64,000 nucleotides of DNA from Hawksworthiomyces lignivorus (taxonomy: Eukaryota > Ascomycota > Sordariomycetes > Ophiostomatales > Ophiostomataceae): the NCBI GenBank assembly GCA_002917075.1, contig NTMA01000034.1, forward strand, positions 124,001-188,000, read 5' to 3'. Shown here piece after piece: positions 1-11,575 of this stretch. The notes beneath the pieces were generated by a model. It was not told the origin of the DNA, ran no database searches, and saw only the letters and a list, made by a program, of their open reading frames with translations. The position numbers and the translations under genes are program-made. The stretch's first letter is position 1, and each line of letters opens with the position of its first letter.

Positions 1-642
1 GCAAAGCGGTGCCTACCGACGCAGAAATTCATTTTTTTGCCTATCCTCAGCGCTGGAGGGACAACTTTAGGGTGGCGTTATGGGGCAATCCTTCCTGTGG
101 CGGCTGCCAATTATGTTGCTAGCGTCGCTATCTATCGGATTTGGGTGTGTAAACGGCAATTTGTGCGCGTGTGTTTGTGTGGCGTCACCCAGGTTACCCC
201 GCCAAGGACAGTGAACGACGGGAAAATAACCTATGACTGCCAGCCAGACCCAACTACATACAAACCTTGGAACCGCACTTCAGCCTCTACGCCTCCCGCG
301 ATCTTCAGCTTCAGCATATCTACGACGCCTTCCTCTCTCTGCTCTGAGCTGTATTCAACTTTGCAGTTTTGTAGCCGCCCCAAGTCTAATTGCGCTCAGT
401 CATCCCCGCAGCGATCTGTGTGCCGGAACGACTCATCCAGTCTTGACCTTCTCCGCCGCATCAGCTTGTCTGCCTGATAGAAAAGCACACTCCCTTCTTC
501 CAAAGTCTACCAAACACCAAGCGGCCAGCAGACCGGACGAGTCAAAAAAAAAGGGAACACCGAAGCCGCCCTGGGCTGGTGATACATACGAATCCCCTCG
601 CATACTCTCCCCCTCCTCCTCTCCCTCTCATCGAAGCCAGCC
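1..642. other. Upstream region of vps4, no gene recognised
   Basis: No reading frame here resembles a known protein. The last 150 bases before the vps4 start are rich in C and T (runs of CTCCCCCTCCTCCTCTCCC type), as is common in fungal core promoters and leaders. The open frames that cross this stretch look like chance frames. Confidence 0.5.
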
Positions 643-2036
643 ATGTCCAATACCGACTTTCTCGGGAAGGCCATTGAGCAGGTCCGCAAGGCCATCGAGG
701 CGGACAACGCCGCACAGTATGACAAGGCATACCAGATGTACTACTCGGCGCTGGAGCTGTTCATGCTGGCGCTCAAGTGGGAGAAGAACCCGCGGTCCAA
801 GGAGATGATCCGGCAGAAGACGACCGAGTACATGGACCGGGCGGAGAAGCTCAAGGCGCACCTGTCGGACGCGGATGCCAAGAAGAAGAAGCCGGGCATG
901 GTGGGGGCCAACGGGTCGTCGACGGGCGGCACGGGCAAGGGCAAGCAGGGCGGCGAGGACGGCGGCGAGGGCATCGACGAGGACAGCAAGAAGCTGCGCA
1001 GCGCGCTGGCGGGGGCGATCCTGTCGGACCGGCCTAACGTCAAGTGGGACGACGTGGCCGGGCTGGAGGGCGCCAAGGAGGCGCTCAAGGAGGCGGTGCT
1101 GCTGCCCATCAAGTTCCCGCACCTGTTCCAGGGCAAGCGCCAGCCGTGGAAGGGCATCCTGCTGTACGGCCCGCCGGGCACGGGCAAGTCGTACTTGGCC
1201 AAGGCGGTGGCCACCGAGGCCAAGAGCACCTTCTTCAGCGTCAGCAGCTCCGACCTGGTCAGCAAGTGGATGGGCGAGAGCGAGCGCCTCGTCAAGCAGC
1301 TCTTCAACATGGCGCGCGAGAACAAGCCGTCCATCATCTTCATCGACGAGGTCGACGCCCTCTGCGGGCCCCGCGGCGAGGGCGAGTCCGAGGCCTCGCG
1401 CCGCATCAAGACCGAGATGCTCGTCCAGATGGACGGCGTCGGCAAGGACAGCACCGGCGTCCTCGTCCTCGGCGCCACCAACATCCCCTGGCAGCTCGAC
1501 GCCGCCATCCGCCGCCGCTTCCAGCGCCGCGTCCACATCAGCCTGCCCGACCTCGCCGCCCGTACCACCATGTTCAAGATCGCCATCGGCGAGACCCCCA
1601 CCACCCTGCAGTCCAACGACTACCGCGAGCTCGCCAAGCTGGCCGAGGGCTACTCCGGCTCCGATATCAGCATCGCCGTACAGGACGCCCTGATGCAGCC
1701 GGTCCGCAAGATCCAGCAGGCTACGCACTTCCACCCGGTAAGTTTCTCTCATCTTCTCCTCGGGCTGTCTCCTCTCTAGTGGGGTGCATTGCTAACGCAA
1801 TTTCTTTTTTTCAGGTGATGGTCGATGGCAAGCGGAAACTCAGCCCCTGCTCGCCCGGCGAGCCAGACGCGGAGGAGATGACATGGGACGACATAAACTC
1901 GGACGAGCTGCTGGAGCCCCTGGTGGACTTCAAAGACTTTGTCCGCGCGATCAAGGCAAGTCGGCCGACGGTGTCAAAAGAGGACCTGAAGCGGAACGCA
2001 GAATGGACGCAAGAGTTCGGAAGTGAAGGTGCATGA
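643..2036 (+). CDS. vps4: Vps4, AAA ATPase that disassembles ESCRT-III
   Basis: Model: join(643..1737,1815..2036), 438 aa, the usual length for Vps4. The intron has a GTAAGT donor and a T-rich tract before TCAG. Residues 1-75 form an MIT domain that binds ESCRT-III tails. A charged, Gly-rich linker follows (about 78-115), then one AAA cassette: Walker A GPPGTGKS at 176-183, Walker B IIFIDE with catalytic E236, and an arginine-finger stretch around RRRFQRR. Exon 2 supplies the beta domain and C-terminal helix. In the family, Vps4 hexamers use ATP to pull apart ESCRT-III at endosomes (multivesicular body sorting), in cytokinesis and in membrane repair. The start is chosen because the MIT domain begins directly after it. 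The gene converges on nop56. Confidence 0.96.
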
Positions 2037-2613
2037 GCAGATCAGGCCACATCCACGCGCTGTGCGCGCAGCGTGGCAGCGAGTTTTTTTTTTAATCCCT
2101 CCTTTTTTCCCCTTATTTTCGATACGCATTACGTCCTCCCGTGTTCCTATATCTCATTGCCTCCGATAAAGGCGTTTTGGCGTTCGCCGTTTGTGATGGG
2201 CGTTGAATTGAGCAAAGTCATAGCAGCGGTTGGCAGTGTTTATAGCTGTAATTTAGTTGTGTAGTCAAGACATATTTCTGTTTTCTTATTTTTTGATCTA
2301 CGCTGATCACATGAGTAGTCGCTTCAATCTCCTTCATATATGGGGAGCTAAATCGGTTTGTAGATCTTTTCTTTTTAAACCAGATATCCTCGTAAACTCC
2401 AGCCGAATAGATCCCTCCAAAAAATAAAAAGAACGCCCAAGAAAGAACCAGTCAAAACTAGATGGTGTACAGATGACAATCCGTGTAGAAACGCAGTGAA
2501 AAATAATAACCAGAGAGATAGAGAGCAAATATGTATGACGAAGAGACGCATATGCAGAAGTCGACAGAATAAAAAGGACCCACGCTTGGCTATGCTCGCC
2601 TTGGGAGGGGGGC
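2037..2613. other. Convergent 3' region between vps4 and nop56
   Basis: The two genes point at each other, so this stretch should hold both 3' UTRs. It is AT-rich with T and A tracts. No conserved reading frame or RNA gene is seen. Confidence 0.5.
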
Positions 2614-4260
2614 TTAGGCGGCGGTCTTCTTCTTCTTCTTCTTTGTCGGCTCGTCAACCACCATGGCGTCGGCATCCAGGGACTTGCGCTTGTCCTTCTT
2701 GTCCTTCTTTTCCTTCTTGTCCTTCTTCTCCTTCTTGTCCTTCTTAGCCTCCTTGGCCTTCTTCTTGTCGGCCACGGTCTCGTCGCCCTCGTGGGCGTCG
2801 GTCATCTCGTGGTCGACGGCCAGGGAGCCGCCGTCCTCCAGCACGAGGCGCATGGCCTCCTGCATGGCGTCCTCGTTGGTCTGGGGCTTCTTGCCCGAGG
2901 CGAAGAACTCGAGGCGGTCCTCGAGCTGTTGGCGCATGACCTCACCGAAGCGCGAGGTGGGCTGCTCGCTGAAGCTGTCGACGCGGGCGGCGATGCTGCA
3001 CTTGTTGGCCAGGTAGCGGGAGATGCGGCCCTTGAAGCGGGCGCCGGAGCGGCCGATGAAGGAGCTCTGGTAGATGAGGCCGTACTTGGGCGTGTTGCCC
3101 TTGGTCTTGAGCGCGCGGAACAGCGCCTTCTCGGCGCCCAGGATCTGCAGCGTCGACGCCGGGTACTTGGCCAGGTTGGTCAGCGAGCCAGCGTGCGAGA
3201 TGAGGCGGGCCGCCACCGGCGTGCCCAGGATCACCTGCAGGTTGGGCGCCACCAGGCCCATCTTCTTCTCCAGGGCCGAGGCCAGCAGCGAGCGGTACGC
3301 GGCCAGCCGGGTCACGCTGCGCGCAAACGACTGCACCATGGCCAGGTCGGACTCGCTGATGTCCTGGCCCATGGACACGCGCGCCGCGTCGATGATGGCC
3401 TGGGCCTTGTCGCCGTCCTCGCTGAGCGCCGCCGCCAGGTCGTGCAGCGACTCGTCCGTCAGCGTCTTCTTGTTGCCGATCACCAGCACCAGCTTCGCGT
3501 ACGCAACATTATCCGACACGATGCGCACCAGCTCGGGGAAGTGCCAGCCGTACCACTCGCGCACGCGCATGCAGCCGCTGTTGACGCTCTTGTCCAGGTT
3601 GTCGAGGGTGGCGATCTGCTGGATGATGTGGTTGTCGTTCTTGTGGATGTTGAACTTGACCTTGGACCGCGAGTACGCGTGGCCCATACCGAGCTGCGCC
3701 CGACCCACGTCGCCCTCGTGCAGGCCCTTGAGCAGCTTTTCAGAGTACTGGCGGATGCCGCGCAGCAGCGTGGCCACCACCTCGGACGTCTCGGTCGTCT
3801 CGCACTCGATGCCGGGGAACTGGCTGCTGATCTCGCTCGCCAGCTTCCGGTCTGCCACGCCCAGCACGACCTTGCTCTTCTTGCCGCTGGTCTTGGGCAG
3901 GCTCAGCTCCAGCACGGACGTGAGGTACTCGGTCAGGATGCCTTCCGAGAGGTCGTTGATGTTTTGGAGACCCTCGGTGTGGTTTCTAGCCAAGAGGGGA
4001 GGAACATGTCAGCACACAAAACACATGATCTAATAATTCCCCCAAACCAGAAAATAAAAAGACGATAACGGAAAATCATGCTTGACGCACCTCCATGGCG
4101 AGAAATTGACCAGCTTGATCATCTTGCCAAACTTAGACAGATCTCTCATAGAGTCCTGCACCTCCTTGAGGCGCACACCGACGCTGTCGGCCTGGTGAAC
4201 CACCTCGAAAATGCCATAGCCGACGGCAGATTCGTGAAGAAGGTAATTCACGCTCGCCAT
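2614..4260 (-). CDS. nop56: Nop56, core protein of box C/D snoRNPs
   Basis: Model: complement join(2614..3985,4091..4260), 513 aa. The donor is GTGCGT and the acceptor GCTAG, giving the junction SPWR-NHTEG. The N-terminus (YLLHESAVGYGIFEV) matches the Nop56 rather than the Nop58 N-domain. A coiled coil and the NOP domain follow, with the hallmark stretches HAYSRSKVKF, EWYGWHFPEL, SMGQDIS, LISHAGSL and GRISRYLANK. The C-terminus is a lysine-rich tail of KKDKKEKK repeats, typical of nucleolar Nop56. Role: with Nop1/fibrillarin, Nop58 and Snu13 it builds the 2'-O-methylation snoRNPs and the U3 particle for pre-rRNA processing. Upstream at 4503-4510 lies a GTCACATG element. Confidence 0.96.
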
Positions 4261-4661
4261 CTTATATGTGATATTGAATTAATGATGCTTGAGGAGGAGG
4301 GGGGAGGGATTGGTGGTGGTGCTCAAGCAGCAGTGAATTGAGATGCGAGAGAGGAAGCTTTTTTTTTTCGGCTTCAGTTTACTGGCAGAATAAACTTTTT
4401 TTTTTTCTCTTCATTCCTCTTAGCGTCTTCTTTTTCTTTGGTCTCCCAATTATTTTATTTTATTTTTCTGGTTAGGTAAGAGCGAACAATGAAGTGGATC
4501 TTGTCACATGAAGATAACAAGAGTTGAACCGCATTTACAATATTCCGCTTATCGAAGCCAAGAAACTCGAAAGAGGGACATTTCCCGCCTATTCGCTACC
4601 TCATAATGACGCCAAGCTCAAAATGGAGCTTTAGCTTAGGCTCTCTCGAAAAAGAAATGCC
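4261..4661. promoter_or_regulatory. Divergent promoter between nop56 and the GH18 chitinase
   Basis: A shared 401-base upstream region. It contains T-rich tracts (about 4360-4410 and 4450-4470) and one GTCACATG (4503-4510), which fits the RTCACRTG consensus of Cbf1-like bHLH factors. Promoter function is inferred only from the gene layout. Confidence 0.4.
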
Positions 4662-6014
4662 TTGGGATGCGGGTTGATTGGACTCCACACAATGCTGGTG
4701 GCCCTCTGCATCGGTCTTCTCGTCCTTTTCCTGCCTTGCCCAGTCTCTGCAGGATGGTCACCCGAACAACCTCTAGTGAATACTCATGAACATCTGAGAA
4801 CCATGGCTAGCAACGGTGCACCCGGCTACCGATCGGTGGCATACTTCCCCAACTGGTCCATCTATGCCCGCGAGTACCGCCCGCAGTACATCCCCGCCGA
4901 GCAGCTGACCCACATCCTGTATGCGTTTGCCAACGTCCGTCAGGAGACCGGCGAGGTCATTCTCACCGATACGTGGGCCGACCTCGAGATCCATTACGAG
5001 GGCGACTCGTGGAACGACACGGGCACCAACCTGTACGGCTGCCTGAAGCAGTTCCAGCTGCTCAAGAAGCGGAACCGCAACCTCAAAATACTCCTGTCCA
5101 TCGGCGGCTGGACGTTCTCCAAGAACTTCCGAGGGCCCGGGACGACAACGTCGCCGCAGGGCCGCACCAATTTCGTGCGCACGGCGCTGCAGCTGGTCAA
5201 GGACCTAGGCTTCGACGGCCTGGACATTGACTGGGAGTACCCGCAGGACGCGGACGACGCCGCCAGCTACGTGGCGCTGCTGTACGAGTGCCGCACGGCG
5301 CTGGACGCGTACGGGGCGACGCTGAGCCCGCCGCACCGCTTCGAGCTGACGGTGGCCTGCCCGGCGGGCGCGACCAACTACGAGAAGCTAGACCTGCCGG
5401 CCATGGACCAGTACCTGGACTTTTGGAACCTCATGGCGTACGACTACGCCGGCACCTGGGACCGCACGGCGGGCCACCAGGCCAACCTGTACCCGCACCC
5501 GACGAACCCGGCGCTGACGCCCTTCAGCACGACGGCCGCGCTGCAGTACTACACGGCGCACGGCGTGGCGCCGCACAAGATCGTCATGGGCATGCCGCTG
5601 TATGGCCGCGGCTTTGCCGGCACCGACGGCTTGGGCTACCCCTTCCAGGGCGGCGGCCAGGGCACCTGGGAGGCCGGCGTCTACGATTTCAAGAAGCTGC
5701 CCCTGCCGGGCGCCCAGGAGGTCTACGACCCCGTCGTCGCCACGTCCTACTGCTACGACCCCCGCGAGCGCATGCTCGTGACCTACGACACTCGCGACGC
5801 CGCCGCCGCCAAGGCCGCCTTCATCCGCGACCATGGCCTCGGCGGCGCTATGTGGTGGGAGGCTAGCGCCGACAAGCAGGGGCCCGACAGCCTCATCCGC
5901 ACCGTCGTCGACGCCCTCGGCGGGCCGCGCGCCCTGCAGCAGCTGCCCAACTGCCTAACCTACCCGGAGACCAAGTACGCGAACCTGCGCGATGGTTTTC
6001 CGAATGACGCTTGA
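4662..6014 (+). CDS. GH18 chitinase (ChiB1-like) with a possible signal peptide
   Basis: A single open frame of 450 aa. The glycoside hydrolase family 18 barrel begins near residue 57 (YRSVAYFPNW). It shows the substrate motif LLSIGGW (144-150) and the catalytic DxxDxDxE as FDGLDIDWE, with E192 as the proton donor. The closing motif GGAMWWEAS is near the C-terminus. The barrel resembles fungal ChiB1-type chitinases, which as known lack a signal peptide and act in autolysis. Here the frame runs 47 residues upstream of the ChiB1-like start (M48, base 4803). That extension holds a strongly hydrophobic segment (about residues 8-28) ending in PVSA, as in a secretion signal. Which start is used is open. 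The domain assignment is secure. No intron is needed. Confidence 0.9.
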   Translation: MGCGLIGLHTMLVALCIGLLVLFLPCPVSAGWSPEQPLVNTHEHLRTMASNGAPGYRSVAYFPNWSIYAREYRPQYIPAEQLTHILYAFANVRQETGEVILTDTWADLEIHYEGDSWNDTGTNLYGCLKQFQLLKKRNRNLKILLSIGGWTFSKNFRGPGTTTSPQGRTNFVRTALQLVKDLGFDGLDIDWEYPQDADDAASYVALLYECRTALDAYGATLSPPHRFELTVACPAGATNYEKLDLPAMDQYLDFWNLMAYDYAGTWDRTAGHQANLYPHPTNPALTPFSTTAALQYYTAHGVAPHKIVMGMPLYGRGFAGTDGLGYPFQGGGQGTWEAGVYDFKKLPLPGAQEVYDPVVATSYCYDPRERMLVTYDTRDAAAAKAAFIRDHGLGGAMWWEASADKQGPDSLIRTVVDALGGPRALQQLPNCLTYPETKYANLRDGFPNDA

Positions 6015-6410
6015 CGGCCGGCTGTGCATTGATGATGGACTGTGTGTTTTATAACGAAGCCCTTTCTTATGTCCATCTTATGATAGCATGAAAACATGGA
6101 AGGAAAATGTAACCTCTTCATCTTGGAAGTAAGGCATTCGCACATAAGGTTAAATAAATGGTTGCAATGTGTATGGGAAAAAGAAAAGAAAAAAATCATG
6201 GGAACAGTATGAGTTATTTTAGAATTTTTTGTATTTTTTGGCCGAAGATTTCTATAGCACATAAACGCCGCTCAAATTGGAAGGGTTAGGGTGCCATGGC
6301 GCCAACCTTTCCCATGCAAGCCACACACGACAAAGTTTTGCGTTTTTCAAAATCCCAGAGGTATAAACTTTTCCTCACCACGCTCTCCCACCAAATCCCT
6401 GCTGAGTCGC
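6015..6410. other. Convergent 3' region, chitinase and ubi3
   Basis: An AT-rich stretch between two converging genes. It probably carries both 3' UTRs. No gene is recognised. Confidence 0.5.
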
Positions 6411-7204
<794 letters not shown>

Positions 7205-7725
7205 CTAGCAATATACTATTGCGTCCTAGGCAATCTTCAGATACTTTTGGTGAGGGTTGAAAAGAAGAAGGAAAGAGAGGAGTTTTTTTTCGTGATGGAT
7301 CAGAGCGGCGGGAGTAGAAATTGGTTTGAAAAATAAGAGGAGACCCACAGGGCGGTCCGGTGTGTGGCCAGGGCTGGCATACAGTATGATTTGTCACAGG
7401 AGGACGACTTGGTTTTGCGCGGAACATTCTACAATTTGCGTGGCAATATACAGTGCACAACAGTGCACAACAGTGCACATTAATATTTCATCATATTGGT
7501 CACATGATGCAAGTCGCACTTTTATCACGTGTTGGTAGGGTTGTGCTGAGGGCCGGTTTGCCCTGGGAAATTTTTGTGGTGGTGGGGAAAGCAGTTTGTG
7601 CTTTGGCGCATTGGACCTTTTCTACGCCAGAAATTTTATCTCTTGGTCGACTCTTCCTCTGCTTCCATCTCATCACCAACACCTCGACAACCAACTTATT
7701 TCGTTCAGTAGAACAAACCGCCAAA
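7205..7725. promoter_or_regulatory. Divergent promoter region of ubi3 and rps26
   Basis: This holds two RTCACRTG elements 25 bases apart, GTCACATG (7499-7506) and ATCACGTG (7524-7531), about 200 bases before the rps26 start. In several fungi this motif (Cbf1-type) is associated with ribosomal protein promoters. Its use here is inference. Confidence 0.45.
7451..7480. repeat. Three tandem copies of CAGTGCACAA
   Basis: A 10-base unit is repeated three times, the last copy ending in T. Each unit contains the palindrome GTGCAC. It lies just upstream of the two RTCACRTG elements. Confidence 0.85.
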
Positions 7726-8452
7726 ATGGTCAAGAAGAGAAAGAACAAGTGCGTTAATGCTTCATTCCATGACATTCAAGACATTCAAGACATTCAAGAC
7801 TGCAAGGGAATGAACAAACTCTAACATGTCGTTTCTTCAGCGGCCGCAACAAGAAGGGCCGCGGCCACGTCAAGCCCATCCGCTGCTCAAACTGCTCGCG
7901 CTGCACGCCCAAGGACAAGGCCATCAAGCGGTTCACCATCCGCAACATGGTTGAGTCTGCTGCTATTCGTACGTCTCGCATTCCTCCCCTCCCTCGCAGA
8001 GCGAGATCTCTATGAGAACTCTGCGAGAACAGGATACCTTTGCATGAACCCGTCTGCTAACAAGCCCTCTCTAGGTGATATCTCGGACGCGTCTGTCTTC
8101 GCCGACTACACCGTCCCCAAGATGTACCTCAAGCTGCAGTACTGCGTGTCTTGCGCCATTCACGGCAAGATCGTTCGGTACGTTTGTCTTCGGGAGAGAG
8201 ACAACCATGTGGGAGATCCTTGGATCCCTGCATGGGCGGCTGAGAAGAACCTTGGCGGCAATTTTGTCCTCCCAGCACGACGAAGTTCTGCTTCGTCGTG
8301 TCCCCCCTCCTTCCCCTCTCTTGTCGGGCAGTTCATGCTAACAATACAGTGTCCGCTCCACTGTTGGCCGCCGCAACCGCGCTCCCCCGCCGCGTGTCCG
8401 GTACAACAAGGATGGCAAGAAGGTCACCCCCACCCAGGCCAAGACCGCATAA
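7726..8452 (+). CDS. rps26: 40S ribosomal protein S26 (eS26)
   Basis: Model: join(7726..7748,7841..7968,8075..8177,8350..8452), 118 aa, the normal eS26 length. The first exon codes only MVKKRKN plus two bases. Junctions restore [28 protein letters not shown] and HGKIVR-VRSTVG. The zinc-binding cysteines CSNCSRC and CVSC are present, and the protein ends in an Ala/Lys tail. eS26 sits at the mRNA exit channel of the small subunit. Three introns in so short a gene, with a very early first one, is a common fungal ribosomal-gene layout. Intron 1 contains a 9-base tandem repeat (7771-7800) and intron 3 a perfect hairpin (8276-8300). Confidence 0.97.
7771..7800. repeat. Tandem GACATTCAA repeat in rps26 intron 1
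   Basis: Three head-to-tail copies of a 9-base unit, with a partial fourth, lie wholly within the intron and do not touch the splice sites. Confidence 0.85.
8276..8300. repeat. Perfect inverted repeat in rps26 intron 3
   Basis: Arms CACGACGAAG and CTTCGTCGTG (10 bases each) flank a TTCTG loop. The arms are exact complements. In the rps26 pre-mRNA this would fold as a stable hairpin about 50 bases before the acceptor. Confidence 0.8.
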
Positions 8453-9053
8453 GGGATCTCTGTTCTGTCGTCTTGGAGTTTGGGGATAAAAGTAAAAAGT
8501 CTTTGGATGGGTTATTCATAGCAAAATTTCTACGAGTAGAGATACTCAGGGCACGCGCTGTTAAAAGTGCGCCTTGCAGAGGACCCGCAAAAAACTGCGT
8601 CTCTAGTGCAGAGGCGATTGTTACCAATATCGAAAGAAACAAAAAAAATTTCAAAAAAGACCCTCATGACAGCCCGTGAACATATACCGTGTGCCTCTAC
8701 TGCCACATGTCCGCTCTTCCTCGTCAGCGCTTAAACTATTTGCTCTGCTTTTCGTAGTACTTTAGGGCTTGGTGTACAATTTGTTACACTCTGTCTGGGC
8801 TTCACGGGGACGAGTTGTCCGTTGATACGTTCTACATGTTGGTCCACCGCAGCAATGTTCTCCGTAAAAGATACAATACATGGCACGGTCCATGGCAAAA
8901 TGGTATATGCAGCCAATTGAGCCACCCAGATTTAAGACTGCCTATGAATGTATGCCTATCTTCGATACTAGCTCCTAGTCAAGGGGTAGCTCAAAAGGGT
9001 CTGCTGCAAAATGTGTATCTGCGTCTCTTGGGAGATTTGGATAATGTACGGTC
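8453..9053. other. Gene-less stretch at the left edge of the accessory island
   Basis: No protein-like frame or RNA gene is seen. Base composition becomes more AT-rich here than in the housekeeping block to the left. Confidence 0.5.
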
Positions 9054-10911
9054 TCAGGCAACTGGATGAACTTTGCCCCGGTTATCGTCCTTGCTGTCGT
9101 TTAGATCCTCCAATTTCGTTGCACTAGCATAGGTCAGTTCGATCTTCTCGCCAAACTTTTCTACAATCTCTTCCAAGGTCAAGCCCATTGTCTAATCGAG
9201 TCAGCACAGAAATAGTAGAAGAGAGGGAATTGGAAGCTCTCCTACCTCTGGAAATTGGAAGTAAACAAAAATTGCCGCCGAGATGCAGAAGGCTGTAAAG
9301 ACGAAGTAATATTTATAGCCAATTGTTGCAAACGCATTTGTTGCCAGAGACACGGTTGCGATTGCGACCGCGTAGTACGAGCAAAAAGCGATAGAGGAAC
9401 CCTTGGCCCCCAGATGAGTAGGCCATATCTCTGGAATATAGACGTGTGTAGTGTTGTCTATCAGAAATGCCCACAAGAAAACGCAAATGAAGAACATAGC
9501 TGCTGCTGCATTCAGGCCTCTTGCGTCAGTCGTGCCAAGGTAGCTCCGCTGGAGAAGCGCTTCAATAATCGTAATAGCAGACACAATGCCCGCTCCAGCC
9601 ACTACGAGATTGGATGTTAGCGTAGTGGTCCAACATGCAACAGCTTGAGTGTCAAGCACGATACTTACGAAGCAGGCGCCTTCTTCCAAATTTAGCGAGG
9701 AGCAAGCCATTCACAGTAGCGCCACACATAGATGTGAAAACCCAGACGACAGACAATCCAAGTTGCGTGTTCTAGTCGAATCCCAAGCCTCCGAAGATCA
9801 GCGGAGTCAGATTGGCAATAGCAAGAACGCCAGATCCGATGTTCAGAAGCCAGATTATAATTGAGCATAGTGCTCTCTTTCGCAGAGACGGTGTAGTAAA
9901 AATATGCCAATAGCTTGTCGAAACATTCTGCATAGCACCTCAAGCATCAGAATCCATACTGTTGTTGGTGTGAACCGCAGCACAATGTGGGCACAAAAAC
10001 TCACCCGCTCGCTCTCAAGCTGCGCTTTGATTTGAGCCATCTCTGCCGCGGCAACATGATGACCCTGCCCATCAACCGTCGCGTGCAAGCGCTGCAACAC
10101 ACCCTCAGCCTCTTCATACCGCTCATTTTCCTAGATAGATCTGCATTAGTACTGCGTATATTATGTGGATAGACGATCGCCATCAACGTACTACTAGCCA
10201 TCTAGGCGATTCTGGAATGAAGTGTAAGGACAGAATAAGGAGAATATTAAAAAATGTGTAGATGACAAACTGAAGACGCCATTGATATGGACGATGCAGA
10301 AAGTTCAGACCCAGAGCAATCAATCTCGACATCACATAGGCGACATTTGATGCCGACGCCGTGTGTACTGGTGAGAATGCCTCTGGAGTGAGAGGGAGAA
10401 ATTTCAGACGTGTAGATTGGGTAGTTTGTCGTCAAGATCCCGGCGCTGATTCCCGATGTGGCTCGGAAAGTGATAAACATGCCAACATGAACACTCCCGG
10501 CCATCAGAGCGCCGCTTAGAATGCCCGGAATGGCCGCAGCAGCAGTCGCCGCGCGGCGGCCATACCGAGAAGAAATAGGAGCCTGCAGTAGCGATCCGAG
10601 AAAGGCGCCACCGAGAAACCTTGCAAATTTATTAGCCCATTTTCGCATGAAGCAGTCCTCTCTGCGGAGGTATAGACTTACCCTCCGGTAATGCCAGAGA
10701 TAAGAGCTGCACTGTTACTACCCGAGAGAAAATATTCATTGAAAGAAGTTTGGGCAAGGCTCCCCGTGGAGACGTTGTTTGCATAGCCGAACATGAAACT
10801 ACCAAAACCAGCTATCAAGACGATGAAGACATTTTTGCGTGTAGTACGCGGCTTAGATGAAGGCTCATGGACCACATCAGGGACTATCGAGTCATGCATG
10901 GTACTGCTCAC
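9054..10911 (-). pseudogene. MFS sugar-type transporter, broken by a frameshift and a stop
   Basis: Read on the minus strand from 10911, exons recover a sugar-transporter-family (TC 2.A.1.1) protein. It runs from NVFIVLIAGFGSFMFGYANN and SRYGRRAA through ESPRW (end of the first half) and FGRRRLL to the typical ETMGLTLEEI near the C-terminus. Introns with normal GT and AG borders are still visible. Two lesions break it: an extra A at 10346-10348 shifts the frame after HGVGI, and a TAG at 9772-9774 interrupts GGLGFD-NTQLG. The latter could come from CAG by one C-to-T change in a CA context, the change made by RIP. Both lesions lie in otherwise well-kept sequence, so loss looks recent. A sequencing error could explain the extra base but hardly both. 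Confidence 0.8.
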
Positions 10912-11575
10912 TGTTGCTGGTCAAAAATTTGGTTGTGAATGAGGTTGCTAGAATACATAAGAAACGAATGTAAGAGTGAACCGAAGAGGACGACAAGGCC
11001 AATATATACTATATTGATGTGCTCAGACTGAAGGCAAAAATACTGACTTCTATGAGAGTAAGCGAAAATCTATAGTATAATCACAGAACAAACAATTCAA
11101 AGCACTTGACTAACGGAATGTGTGCAGTAGTCCACCAAGACAGAGATTCGGTAAGTTGTATGAATCGGGGAAGCTGGGGTAAGCCAAAACTGGGGGTTAA
11201 GATTGTGGGGGAGACGACAGGGCTTCAGCGGCTGGACACTCTTTGTCTCTTCTTATTCGGACTCACTTCGGTTTGTCGACTAGTACAGAAACTATCGTAT
11301 ATACAAGGCCGAAGTTGGTCTTTGACGTTACTTGAAAAGCTTGGACACATCGCACTAACCTGGATGAGTAGAAGCGAACGCTTCGGACCCCGACTTCCAG
11401 AACTGTCTGCATTTATATATTAATATTACACGAATTTGTATCGTTTCCCCATGTGGTAATGCTTCATATGATCTTTGATAATCAACCTTTATTTCCAAGT
11501 ATATGCTCTTTATCGTCTGTTGTGTAAATCAAGATAGCCGAAGCAATTGTCGCCTTCCAGTCGGAGGGGCTCACC
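10912..11575. other. Divergent upstream region, transporter and P450 remnants
   Basis: A 664-base AT-rich region between two divergently arranged remnants. It was presumably their shared promoter. No gene is recognised. Confidence 0.4.

Noticed and set aside
628..1752. 374-aa open frame antisense to vps4
   Set aside because: It mirrors the GC-rich codons of vps4 in the opposite strand, with low-complexity Leu/Ala/Arg content and no family resemblance.
8178..8349. A snoRNA in rps26 intron 3
   Set aside because: No RUGAUGA box with a matching CUGA and terminal stem, and no ANANNA/ACA arrangement was found, only the hairpin.
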